Source: Actinoplanes octamycinicus
GTDB taxonomy: Bacteria; Actinomycetota; Actinomycetes; Mycobacteriales; Micromonosporaceae
Reading direction: 5' to 3'
Assembly: GCF_014205225.1 (NCBI RefSeq)
Contig: NZ_JACHNB010000001.1
Coordinates: 9,343,501 to 9,407,500 of the forward strand
DNA: 64,000 nt
This document shows, in pieces, positions 1 to 7,299 of the stretch. The translations under genes were made by a program, and so were the position numbers. The notes under the pieces are model-generated. The model was not told where the DNA came from and did no database searches. It saw only the letters and a program-made list of their open reading frames with translations. The stretch's first letter is position 1, and the number at the start of each line of letters is the position of its first letter.

Positions 1-291
1 GGCCACCTGCGCCATCACGACCTGGTGATCCTGGAATCGTGGGTGGCGCCGGGCACCACCCGGGGCGTCTTCCAGGACGCGCTCGCGGCCCGCAGCAGCG
101 CCCGTTACCACCTGGCCTTCTCCCCCGAACGCAACGGCCGCGCCAAGCTGGTCGGCGGCGTCGACCGCCGGTCCACGCTGGCCGCGACCGCGTTCTACCG
201 CACCATGCACGACGTGGTCGTGGCCTGCGCCACTGCCGAGGAGGCGGAGTCCGCCAACCTGGCGGGCGCCTCCGAACGCCGCTCCGCGTAG
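1..291 (+). CDS. Truncated nucleotide-sugar (UDP-glucose/UDP-ManNAc type) dehydrogenase, 5' end outside window
   Basis: The frame is open from base 1 and encodes 96 residues. It contains the family pattern of UDP-glucose/UDP-N-acetylmannosamine dehydrogenases: a strand ending in VILESWVAPGTT, then LAFSPERNGRAKLVGG and a helix with TAEEAE. In the family this last helix normally reads AE-KL-EN-R and leads into the central and C-terminal UDP-binding domains. Here the protein stops about 12 residues after it, so the dimerisation helix and the C-terminal domain are missing. The stop runs straight into a repeat-filled gene desert. This suggests 3' truncation, so the product is probably not an active oxidoreductase. 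The family assignment is fairly safe from the PERN/VGG motif; whether a truncated protein is made is unknown. Confidence 0.55.
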   Translation, partial: GHLRHHDLVILESWVAPGTTRGVFQDALAARSSARYHLAFSPERNGRAKLVGGVDRRSTLAATAFYRTMHDVVVACATAEEAESANLAGASERRSA

Positions 292-310
292 CCCGCCGCC
301 GCTCCGCTCG

Positions 311-490
311 ATGCGCTGCCGGTCCGCCTAGCCCGTCGCCGGTCCGCTCGATCCGCCGCCGCTCCGCTTGATCCGCCGCCGCTCTTTTTGACCCGCCGCC
401 GCTCCGCTTGATCCGCCGCCGCTCTTTTTGACCCGCCGCCGTTCCGCTCGACCTGCCGCTCTGCTTGACCCGCCGCCGCTCTGCTTGGCC
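311..490. repeat. Degenerate 20-bp direct repeats
   Basis: About eight consecutive units of 17-20 bp follow the pattern GAYCCGCCGCCGCTCYGCTT. Two units carry CTCTTTTT in place of CTCCGCTT. The repeats begin just after the stop of the truncated dehydrogenase. Confidence 0.7.
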
Positions 491-800
491 CGCCGCCGGG
501 GCCTTCGGGCAGCAGCGGATCCAGTGCGCCACTGATCGTGCTCACGCGGCTCATTCGCTCTGGTGTCCTGGTCATTTTCGGTCAGAGCACCAGTCTGGCA
601 ATCCACAGCCGTCACCACTCCCGGTCTCAGCCCGGTGACGGCAAAGGCGGGGTGGGCCACTGTCGCGGTCCCGGCGACCGTGGCCCACCCGGCCGCACGG
701 AATCCGGCCCGCGCTCGCCGGCTGAGGAAGCGAGCGCGGGCCGGGCCTGTGCACCCCGGTTACCCCGCGGGCCGGGCCCGGTTCCCCCGCGGGCCGGGCC

Positions 801-1208
801 TGTGCACCCACGGCTCCCGCAGGCAGGCTAGGCCTGTGCACCCCCGATTCCCGCAGGCAGGTCGGGCCTGTGCACCCACGGCTCCCGCAGGCAGGCCGGG
901 CCTGTGCACCCACGGCTCCCGCAGGCAGGCCGGGCCTGTGCACCCACGGCTCCCGCAGGCAGGCCGGGCCTGTGCACCCACGGCTCCCGCAGGCAGGCCG
1001 GGCCTGTGCACCCACGGCTCCCGCAGGCAGGCCGGGCCTGTGCACCCACGGCTCCCGCAGGCAGGCCGGGCCTGTGCACCCACGGCTCCCGCAGGCAGGC
1101 CGGGCCTGTGCACCCACGGCTCCCGCAGGCAGGCCGGGCCTGTGCACCCACGGCTCCCGCAGGCAGGCCGGGCCTGTGCACCCACGGCTCCCGCAGGCAG
1201 GCCGGGCC
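801..1208. repeat. 34-bp tandem repeat array, 12 units
   Basis: TGTGCA recurs exactly every 34 bp from 801 to 1209. The ten units starting at 869 through 1175 are identical. The units at 801 and 835 carry a few substitutions, a partial unit begins at 1209 and an isolated related copy lies at 748. Each unit contains the palindrome GTGCAC and, across the unit junction, the interrupted palindrome CAGGCC-G-GGCCTG. Because 34 is not a multiple of three and the unit lacks stops, several frames stay open through the array. Perfect identity of ten units implies recent expansion or gene-conversion-like homogenisation. There are no spacers, so it is not a CRISPR array. Confidence 0.9.
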
Positions 1209-1354
1209 TGTGCACTCCGGTATGCCGCAGTCCGGCCGCTGCCGGCTCAGCCACGCGTTATCCACATCAGCGCGTCATCCACAGCCCGGCCCCGCGAGAT
1301 CTTGCTTTCGCGCCACACTGTCCTCGGGCAGGCCACCCCTGGGCGGGCGGGGAC

Positions 1355-1430
1355 TGGAAAGTGGCCGGACCGGAAAGCGGCGAACCAGAAAGCGGCCGAA
1401 CCGGAAAGCGGCCGGACCGGACCGGCGCCC
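1355..1430. repeat. Short GGAAAGCGGCCGGACC-type repeats
   Basis: Four to five tandem units of about 14-16 bp (GGAAAGTGGCCGGACC, GGAAAGCGGCGAACC and variants) lie downstream of the 34-bp array. Their sequence is unrelated to the array. Confidence 0.6.
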
Positions 1431-1647
1431 GGGCCGCAACCCGCGCGAGGCAGGCCGGCCAGCGACCTGGCGGAACTGGCGGGCGGGCTGGCGCTGGGGG
1501 CTGTCTCGGGGACCGGGGACAGCCCCCAGCGCTGACCGCAGCCTCGGGCGTGTGCGGCGGCGGCCTCACGTGGGGATTGGCGCGAGACCTGGCCCGAGGC
1601 GGGTGGAACCGTCGGAGGTGGCCGCAGCCGGGTGCTGCTGGCGTACC

Positions 1648-1745
1648 GGAAAAGGGGTCGATCGGAAGGGGGTTGATGGGAAGCGGGTTGGTGGGAAGGG
1701 GGCGATCGCAAGGGGGTCGATCAAAAGGGGTTGATGGGCAAGGGG
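1648..1745. repeat. Short AAGGGGGTTGAT-type repeats
   Basis: About six degenerate units built on AAGGGGGTYGATSG lie just beyond the 3' end of the GH43 gene. The block starts with a copy of the dispersed motif CGTACCGGAA (1642-1651). Confidence 0.55.
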
Positions 1746-1754
1746 GAACGGGAC

Positions 1755-3116
1755 TCAGTAGCCGACGCGGAAGGTGGCGTCCTGCTTGTCGGTGGTGGCG
1801 GAGCTTGACGTGATCGGGTCGATGCGCAGGACGTAGTTGTAGTGGCGCAGGTAGCGGTCCGGGTAGTTGTGGGAGCGGAACGACGTCCACGAGGAGTCGG
1901 CGAGGCCGGCGGTCCGGTGGAATGTGGCGTCGGCGGCGAAGGCGCTGGTGCCGTCGTTCGCGCTGAGGGTCAGGGCGTAGTTGTAGTGGCGCAGGTAGCG
2001 GTCCGGGTAGTTGACCGAGCGGAACGAGACGCCGGACCCGTCGGCCAGGCCGGGGACCAGGGTCCAGAGCTGGTCCTGATAGGGCTCGAAGGGATAGGCG
2101 TCGATCCGGCCGACACTGTTCGCGTGGCGGAGGTAGCGGTCCGGGAAGTTGTAGGACTTGACCCGGTTCCAGGCCGGAGTGCCCCATGTGGCGGTCAGGT
2201 TGGACAGTTCGATGGCGGTGATCGGGACGATGCCGCAGTGCTTGGAGTTGAGCGGCTGGGTGTAGGCGCGGTCGTTGAGCAGCGTCCAGGTTCCGCCCGC
2301 CAGATCGGTGGTCTGCCAGCAGAAGAACCGGCCGTTGGGGCTCCACGTGTCGCCCCACATGTACCACGTGTTCGAAGTGTTCGACTTGGTGATCTGCGGC
2401 GCCTCGACACCCCGGCCGGGCCCGATCGCCGAGGTGTAGACGCTGAAGCTGCCGGCGTCCAGGGACGATGAGCGGGTGCCGAGCAGCGTCGAGTTGGTGT
2501 TGTTCTTGTAGTACATGTAGTTCACGCCGCCGACTGTCACGAACGAGCCGTCGATCGCGTCGTACCCGGGGTCGTAGAAGACCGCGGGCGGCCCGGCGGT
2601 CACGAAGTCGCTGGTGTAATTGATCATCAGGACGTTGTGGCCGGTGCTGTTCACCGCGGAGTGGACGATGCCGTACTGGCCGCGGGACGCGTCCCAGAAG
2701 GCCTCCGGCGCCCACGCGTGGGTGGCCAGCGAGTGCACCTTGAGCAGCCGGTAATTGGTGAAGGTACGCAGGTCGGCGGAGTCCCAGACGTGCAGGTACT
2801 GGCTCTGGTAGGACCAGTCGGTGCCGTTCAGGTCGGTCGCCAGCACGACGAAGGTGCCGTCCTGTTTGCGCAGCAGGAACGGGTCGCGCAGGCCTTTGCT
2901 GCCGAGCGTCGGGGTGGCTACCGCATGGTTCTGGTTGAGCGGCGTCCAGTTGAGGCCGTCGCTGCTGACCGCGAGGTGCAGGCCGTAGTTGGCCGCGGTC
3001 ATCGACGGGGATTCGGTGAAGTACGCCATGGCGTAGCCGGTGTAGGTGGCCGCCCGGGCCGCCTCGGGGACGAGGAGAGCGCCGGCCGTGCCGAGAAGCA
3101 GTGCCCGTCGTTTCAT
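1755..3116 (-). CDS. Secreted GH43-type glycoside hydrolase with C-terminal arabinose-binding (AbfB/CBM42) domain
   Basis: The 453-residue protein starts at an ATG that overlaps the stop of the upstream GH43 gene (ATGA, 3113-3116), so translation is probably coupled. The N-terminus (MKRRALLLGTAGALLVPEAARAA) is a signal peptide and may use the Tat route. The catalytic five-bladed propeller shows GH43 marks: LRDPF near the start, WAPEAF in the middle, a candidate base/pKa Asp in YDAIDGSF and a candidate acid Glu in GVEAPQI. The last 150 residues hold three repeats of the SYNFPDRYLRH type, the signature of AbfB (CBM42) domains that bind arabinofuranose side chains. Likely role: extracellular removal of arabinose from arabinoxylan or arabinan. 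The exact linkage specificity cannot be read from the sequence. Confidence 0.85.
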   Translation of the reverse strand: MKRRALLLGTAGALLVPEAARAATYTGYAMAYFTESPSMTAANYGLHLAVSSDGLNWTPLNQNHAVATPTLGSKGLRDPFLLRKQDGTFVVLATDLNGTDWSYQSQYLHVWDSADLRTFTNYRLLKVHSLATHAWAPEAFWDASRGQYGIVHSAVNSTGHNVLMINYTSDFVTAGPPAVFYDPGYDAIDGSFVTVGGVNYMYYKNNTNSTLLGTRSSSLDAGSFSVYTSAIGPGRGVEAPQITKSNTSNTWYMWGDTWSPNGRFFCWQTTDLAGGTWTLLNDRAYTQPLNSKHCGIVPITAIELSNLTATWGTPAWNRVKSYNFPDRYLRHANSVGRIDAYPFEPYQDQLWTLVPGLADGSGVSFRSVNYPDRYLRHYNYALTLSANDGTSAFAADATFHRTAGLADSSWTSFRSHNYPDRYLRHYNYVLRIDPITSSSATTDKQDATFRVGY

Positions 3117-3973
3117 TTGGCGATCGCCGTCCCGTGCCGGCAGCCCGAGCAACCGACCTTGCCGAGGCTGGTCCAGGTGTTCAGGTCCGTGCTGGTGGCG
3201 GTGTAGATGCCGTCGCCGGCGCTGTAGTGGTCGACGTAGATCCGCCAGCTGCCGTTGTCCAGTTTGACCAGCGACGGTCCCTCGTAGCCGCTGGCGAACA
3301 GGGTGCCCCGGTTGACCCAGCCCTCGGTGAGGTTGGCGGTGGTGGTCCAGTGTTCGATGTACTTGGTGGTCTCGTTCTTGGTGAAGGCGTGCCAGGTGCT
3401 GCCGGACTTCACCACGAAGGTGTCGATGTGGTTGGTGCCCAGGCCCCACATCTGGGCCGGGCCGCTCCACGAGGTGAGGGCGGTGTTCCGGGCGGTGTAG
3501 ACGTACGGCCGGAAGCAGAACGAGCAGGCGGTGGCGGCCACGCTGGTGATCAGCTTGACGCTGCTGCCCTCGACGTGGAACTCCGGCGCCCAGGTGTAGT
3601 TCGCGCCGGAGATCCCGGCCGGGATGCTGGCGATGGTGGTCCAGCTGGTCAGGTCGGTGCTGGACGCGACGTTGACGGAGGTGCTGCTGGTGGTCCAGGA
3701 CTGCACCGTGTAGGCGACGTAGTAGACGCCGTTGCGCTTGAGGATGCTCGGGTCGCGCAGCACGCCGGTCGGGCCGTGGAAGTTGGTGTCGGTCAGCGTG
3801 CTCCAGCTGGTGCCGCCATCGGTGGACTGGTAGATCCAGAGTTCCTCGTCGGCGACGGCGTCGCCCTTGAAGGTGGCGTAGATCAGGGTGGTGGCGGCGG
3901 ACGCCGGCTGGGGCAGGACCAGCGCGCCGAGGAGCAGGGCCAGCAGGCTGACCGCGCTCAGGAGACGTTTCAT
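3113..3973 (-). CDS. Secreted GH43-like glycosidase (five-bladed propeller)
   Basis: This 286-residue protein has a Sec signal peptide (MKRLLSAVSLLALLLGALVLPQPASA, cleaved after ASA) and a single propeller domain. Family marks are VLRDPSILKRNGVYYVAYT, TWAPEFHVEG, NHIDTFVV and YEGPSLVKLDNG, where the Glu of YEGP is the expected acid catalyst. The ATG at 3973 has GGAG six bases upstream and was preferred to an in-frame start 69 bp earlier, which would put about 23 residues in front of the signal peptide. It is the first gene of a two-gene operon with the CBM42-bearing GH43 enzyme. A perfect palindrome 19 bp upstream suggests control by a LacI-type sugar repressor. Substrate is probably an arabinose-containing polysaccharide, by association. 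Confidence 0.82.
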   Translation of the reverse strand: MKRLLSAVSLLALLLGALVLPQPASAATTLIYATFKGDAVADEELWIYQSTDGGTSWSTLTDTNFHGPTGVLRDPSILKRNGVYYVAYTVQSWTTSSTSVNVASSTDLTSWTTIASIPAGISGANYTWAPEFHVEGSSVKLITSVAATACSFCFRPYVYTARNTALTSWSGPAQMWGLGTNHIDTFVVKSGSTWHAFTKNETTKYIEHWTTTANLTEGWVNRGTLFASGYEGPSLVKLDNGSWRIYVDHYSAGDGIYTATSTDLNTWTSLGKVGCSGCRHGTAIAK

Positions 3974-3991
3974 GCCGGGCTCCTTCACGAC

Positions 3992-4005
3992 TGTTAGCGC
4001 TAACA
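3992..4005. promoter_or_regulatory. Candidate LacI/GalR-type operator (14-bp perfect palindrome)
   Basis: TGTTAGCGCTAACA is a perfect palindrome with the central CG typical of LacI-family operators. It lies 19 bp upstream of the first GH43 start codon, where a bound repressor would block the promoter. No LacI gene is in this window, so the regulator must be encoded elsewhere. Confidence 0.75.
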
Positions 4006-4137
4006 ATTCAGCGCCCAAGGGGACGTGCAGTACTGAAGGCATGGCGGGACGACCTGGGGCGGGGTCGCCGACGGTTCGAAGTTTCTGAATGATTGCGCTC
4101 AGATTGCAGGGCTGTCAAGGAGAACCGGGGAGGACCG

Positions 4138-6825
4138 TCACCACCGGCCGACGGCCGCCGGCAGCTCGCGGCGGGAGGTGACGCCCAGCTTCGTGAAGAT
4201 CTTCCGCAGGTGCCACTCGACGGTCCGCGGGCTCAGGAACAGCACCGCGCCGATCTCCGGGTTGGTCCGCCCGGACGCCGCCAGCCGGGCGATCTGCGAC
4301 TCCTGCGGGGTCAGCTCCTCGGCGGTCCCGGCCGAGCGCTTGCGGACCGTCTCGCCGGTCGCGGTCAGCTCCCGGCCGGCCCGCTCGGCGAAGCCCTCGG
4401 CGCCCATCGTGCTGAACGCCTCGTACGCCGGACGCAGCTGGTCCCGCGCCTCCCCGCGCCGGTTCGCCCGCCGCAGCCACTCCCCGTAGACCAGCCGGGC
4501 GCGAGCCAGCTGCAGCTTGTGCCGGCTCGCCGCGAACTGCTCGACCGCCTCCCGGTAGTCGCTCTCCCGGTCGTCGACCAGCGCGTCGGCCAGCGCCCGC
4601 ACCCCGCGCGCCCACGCGGTGTCGACGGCCGCCGCCCGGGCCACCAGCCGGTCCCGGGCCTCGGCCGCGACGGCCGGCGATCCGGCTCGGGCCGCCGCCT
4701 CGACCAGCTCGCCGAGCGACCACTGCAGCACCGCGAGGTCCTCGTGGGCGGCCGCCTCCCGCGCCGCGGCCATCGCCGCCGCGTAGTCGCCGTGCCCGTT
4801 GTGCAGCACCGCCCTGCTGTACGCGGCGGTGCTGAGCAGCCAGCCGACGCCCCCGGCGGTGGCGTCCCGGCGGAGTTCGTCGATGAGCGCGAGCGCCTCG
4901 CCGGTCCGGCCGCGGAAGGCGGCCAGGATGCTCGCGCTCGCCGGGTGCGGCGCCGGTCCGGTGGCCCGGGCCAGCGCGGCGGCCTCGTCGATCAGGTCGG
5001 AGGCGTCGGCGAACCGGCCCGCGTAGATCAGCGCGGTGGACCGGAAGGTGAGCGCGCTGGGCAGCCGGGACAGCTCGCCGGCCGCCCGGGCGTAGGTGAC
5101 CGCCTGCTCGGTGCGGTCCTGGAACGCCGCGTCGTCGAAGACCTCGTGGACCAGCATGCCGGTCAGCCAGAGCAGGTCCAGCTCGTTGTCGGTGGGCACC
5201 GCGTCGAGGGCCTCGCGGAACGCCGGAACCGCGGCGGCGTGCCCCGCCCGGTGCCAGGTGATCAGACTGGTGAGCAGCAGTCCGGCCGGCTCCTCGCCGG
5301 CCGGGGCGGACGCGGCCGCGTCGATGGCGGGGTCCAGCGAACCCAGCCGGCCCGCGTTGATCGCCGCGCCGACCGCCGACAGGTACGTCTCCCGGGCGGC
5401 GACCGGATCCAGGCCTCGGAGCCGGCCGGCCGCGGCGAGCAGCGGCGGTACCACCTCCCGCCCGCTGTTCACCACGAACGCGACCTGGGCGCGCAGCCGC
5501 TCCACACCGGCCTGCTGGACCGGGTCGAGCGGGCCCATCTCGACCGCGGCGAGCAGACCGGGGACCGCGGCGGCGGCTCCGGAGGCGAGCCGGGCCTGTG
5601 CGGCGGCAAGCATCCGCGCGGTGCGCCGGCTCGGGTCCGGGGTGAGCTCGGCGGCCCGCTCCAGGAACGCCGCCGCCGCGGCCCGGCCACCGCGGGCCAG
5701 AGCCCGGCCGGCCGAGTTCTCCAGCTCGGCGGCGACCGCCTCGTCGGGACCGGCGGCGGCGTGCCCGCGGTGCCAGGCGCGCCGGTCCGGATCCTCGACG
5801 GCGTCGGTGACCTCGGCGAGCGCCCGGTGCACGGCGCGCAGCTCGGCGGGGTCGGCGCGGTGCCAGGCGGCCGAGCGGACCAGCGGGTGCCGGAACCGGA
5901 CCCGGGCCCCGATCTCGACCAGCCCGGCCGCCTCGGCCGGGCCGGCCGCCTCCGGGCTGACCCCGAGCAGCGCGACGGCCTTCCAGAGCAGCGGCACGTT
6001 GCCGATCGGCTCGACGGCGGCGGTCAGCAGCAGCGTGCGGGTGTCCGCGGGAAGGGCGGCGATCCGGCGTTCGAAACCGAGTTCCAGCCGGCCGGCCAGC
6101 ACCGGCCCGGGCGTGCCGAAGCCGAACGCCAGATCGGCCGGGTCCAGCTCCCGGGGCAGTTCGAGCAGGGCGAGCGGGTTGCCCCGGGTCTCGTCGACGA
6201 TCCGGTCCCGGACCCGGGCGTCGACCAGGCCGGGCAGCACGGTGTCCAGCAGGGCGCGGGCGTCGGCCTCCGGCAGGCCCTCGACGCGCAGCTCGGGCAG
6301 GCCGGTGAGCAGCGCGTCGTCGGCCGGGGTGCGGGCCGCGAAGACCAGCGCGACCGACTCGGCGTCCAGCCGGCGGGCCACGAAGGTGAGGATCACCTCG
6401 GACATCCGGTCCAGCCACTGGGCGTCGTCGACGACCACGACCAGTGGCTGGTCGACGGCGGCCTCGGCGAGCAGGCCGAGCACCGCGAGGCCGATCAGCA
6501 GCGCCTCCGGCGGCCGGCCGGCGGCCAGGCCGAACGCGGTGGACAGCGCGGCTCGCTGCGGCTCGGGCAGCCGGTCCAGGTGCGGCAGCAGCGGGGCGAC
6601 CAGCTGCTGCAACGCCGAATAGGCCAGCTCGGTCTCCGGCTCGACCCCGGCGGCGCGGACCACCCGGCCGGCCGGCGCGTGCCCGGCCAGGTAGTCGAGC
6701 AGCGCCGACTTGCCCGCGCCGGCCTCGCCGCGCAGCACCAGGACCCGGCTCTGGCCGGCCCGGACATCCTGGAGAAGTCTGTCCAGCTGGTCCCGCTCGC
6801 GGCCGCGCCCCCGCAGTTCGATCAC
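4138..6825 (-). CDS. Large ATP-binding LuxR-family (LAL) transcriptional regulator
   Basis: The 895-residue protein has the MalT/LAL layout. An N-terminal AAA/STAND-type ATPase carries a Walker A motif (GEAGAGKS, 33-40) and a Walker B region (LVVVVDDAQ, near 127-135). A long alpha-helical, TPR-like middle follows. The C-terminus is a LuxR helix-turn-helix (LTPQESQIARLAASG, then NPEIGAVLFLSPRTVEWHL). It would bind DNA after ligand- and ATP-driven switching. The GTG start at 6825 overlaps the stop of the VOC gene (GTGA), so the two are coupled. It lies directly upstream of the GH43 operon, but that operon has its own palindromic operator, so regulation of it by this protein is only a possibility. 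Confidence 0.88.
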   Translation of the reverse strand: MIELRGRGRERDQLDRLLQDVRAGQSRVLVLRGEAGAGKSALLDYLAGHAPAGRVVRAAGVEPETELAYSALQQLVAPLLPHLDRLPEPQRAALSTAFGLAAGRPPEALLIGLAVLGLLAEAAVDQPLVVVVDDAQWLDRMSEVILTFVARRLDAESVALVFAARTPADDALLTGLPELRVEGLPEADARALLDTVLPGLVDARVRDRIVDETRGNPLALLELPRELDPADLAFGFGTPGPVLAGRLELGFERRIAALPADTRTLLLTAAVEPIGNVPLLWKAVALLGVSPEAAGPAEAAGLVEIGARVRFRHPLVRSAAWHRADPAELRAVHRALAEVTDAVEDPDRRAWHRGHAAAGPDEAVAAELENSAGRALARGGRAAAAAFLERAAELTPDPSRRTARMLAAAQARLASGAAAAVPGLLAAVEMGPLDPVQQAGVERLRAQVAFVVNSGREVVPPLLAAAGRLRGLDPVAARETYLSAVGAAINAGRLGSLDPAIDAAASAPAGEEPAGLLLTSLITWHRAGHAAAVPAFREALDAVPTDNELDLLWLTGMLVHEVFDDAAFQDRTEQAVTYARAAGELSRLPSALTFRSTALIYAGRFADASDLIDEAAALARATGPAPHPASASILAAFRGRTGEALALIDELRRDATAGGVGWLLSTAAYSRAVLHNGHGDYAAAMAAAREAAAHEDLAVLQWSLGELVEAAARAGSPAVAAEARDRLVARAAAVDTAWARGVRALADALVDDRESDYREAVEQFAASRHKLQLARARLVYGEWLRRANRRGEARDQLRPAYEAFSTMGAEGFAERAGRELTATGETVRKRSAGTAEELTPQESQIARLAASGRTNPEIGAVLFLSPRTVEWHLRKIFTKLGVTSRRELPAAVGRW

Positions 6826-7274
6826 GCGGCGAGACTACCCGCCGCCCGCTCGCTGACCTCCTGCAAGAGATAGCCGTTGCCGTCCGGATCGGCGAACGAG
6901 GCGAACGAGCCGTAGGACAGCCGGCCCGGGTACAGGCCGGGCACCCGCTTGTCGGTGCCCGCGTGGTGGAAGATGCCGTCCGCGTCGTGGAAGATCTCGC
7001 TGACCTCGACGCCCCGGGCGAGCAGCTCGGCGCGGGCCTCCTCGATGTCCCGGACGACCAGGTGGACGTTCTCCATGGCGCCCGGCCGGGCGGTGCCGAT
7101 GCCGACCCCGAAGACGATCGAGCAGGGCGAACCGGGCGGGGTGAAGTGCACCACCCGGAAGTCGTCGCCGCACACGTAGTCGAGGTCCTCGCGCCAGCCG
7201 AGCCGCCGGTAGAACGTCTTGGCCCGGTCGACGTCGCTGACCGGCACGGCGATCAGCTCGAGGTGGAAGTCCAT
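6822..7274 (-). CDS. VOC-superfamily (glyoxalase/bleomycin-resistance fold) protein
   Basis: The 150-residue protein has paired beta-alpha-beta-beta-beta modules of the vicinal oxygen chelate fold: FHLELIAVPVSDVDRAKTFYRRLGW at the start, ENVHLVVRDIEEARAELLARGVEV in the middle and FASFADPDGNGYLLQEV at the end. The His/Glu set of metal ligands is compatible with a metal-dependent enzyme, but many members are binding proteins. The ATG at 7274 has GAGGAG nine to ten bases upstream. The gene is translationally coupled to the LAL regulator, which hints that it supplies or handles a signal for it. Confidence 0.85.
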   Translation of the reverse strand: MDFHLELIAVPVSDVDRAKTFYRRLGWREDLDYVCGDDFRVVHFTPPGSPCSIVFGVGIGTARPGAMENVHLVVRDIEEARAELLARGVEVSEIFHDADGIFHHAGTDKRVPGLYPGRLSYGSFASFADPDGNGYLLQEVSERAAGSLAA

Positions 7275-7299
7275 CACGGTCCACTCCTCACTGTGCGGG

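Larger units (their letters stand above)
292..1754. other. Gene desert of 1.46 kb filled with short repeats
   Basis: No convincing gene was found. Long open frames run through this stretch on both strands and in several frames at once, but they are by-products of repeat units without stop codons. It holds, in order, a 20-bp degenerate repeat (about 311-490), a 34-bp tandem array (801-1208), two DnaA-box-like 9-mers (1258-1266 and 1275-1283), a block of GGAAAGCGGCC-type repeats (about 1358-1425) and a block of AAGGGGGTTGAT-type repeats (about 1650-1745). It separates the truncated dehydrogenase from the convergent GH43 gene. Confidence 0.7.

Noticed and set aside
801..1208. CRISPR array
   Set aside because: The 34-bp units are contiguous and identical with no spacers, and no cas genes are present.
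1258..1283. Replication origin suggested by TTATCCACA and TCATCCACA
   Set aside because: Only two boxes, no dnaA or dnaN neighbours and no AT-rich unwinding region. Another perfect box (12244-12253) lies inside a gene, showing that single boxes occur by chance.
563..1813. Several long open frames on both strands (up to 416 codons) across the 34-bp array
   Set aside because: They consist of the repeat read in different frames; the same DNA is open in several frames at once, and no ribosome-binding site or family was found.
4093..6873. 926-codon frame on the plus strand
   Set aside because: It is antisense to the LAL regulator, which has Walker motifs and a LuxR domain; high GC keeps the opposite frame open.
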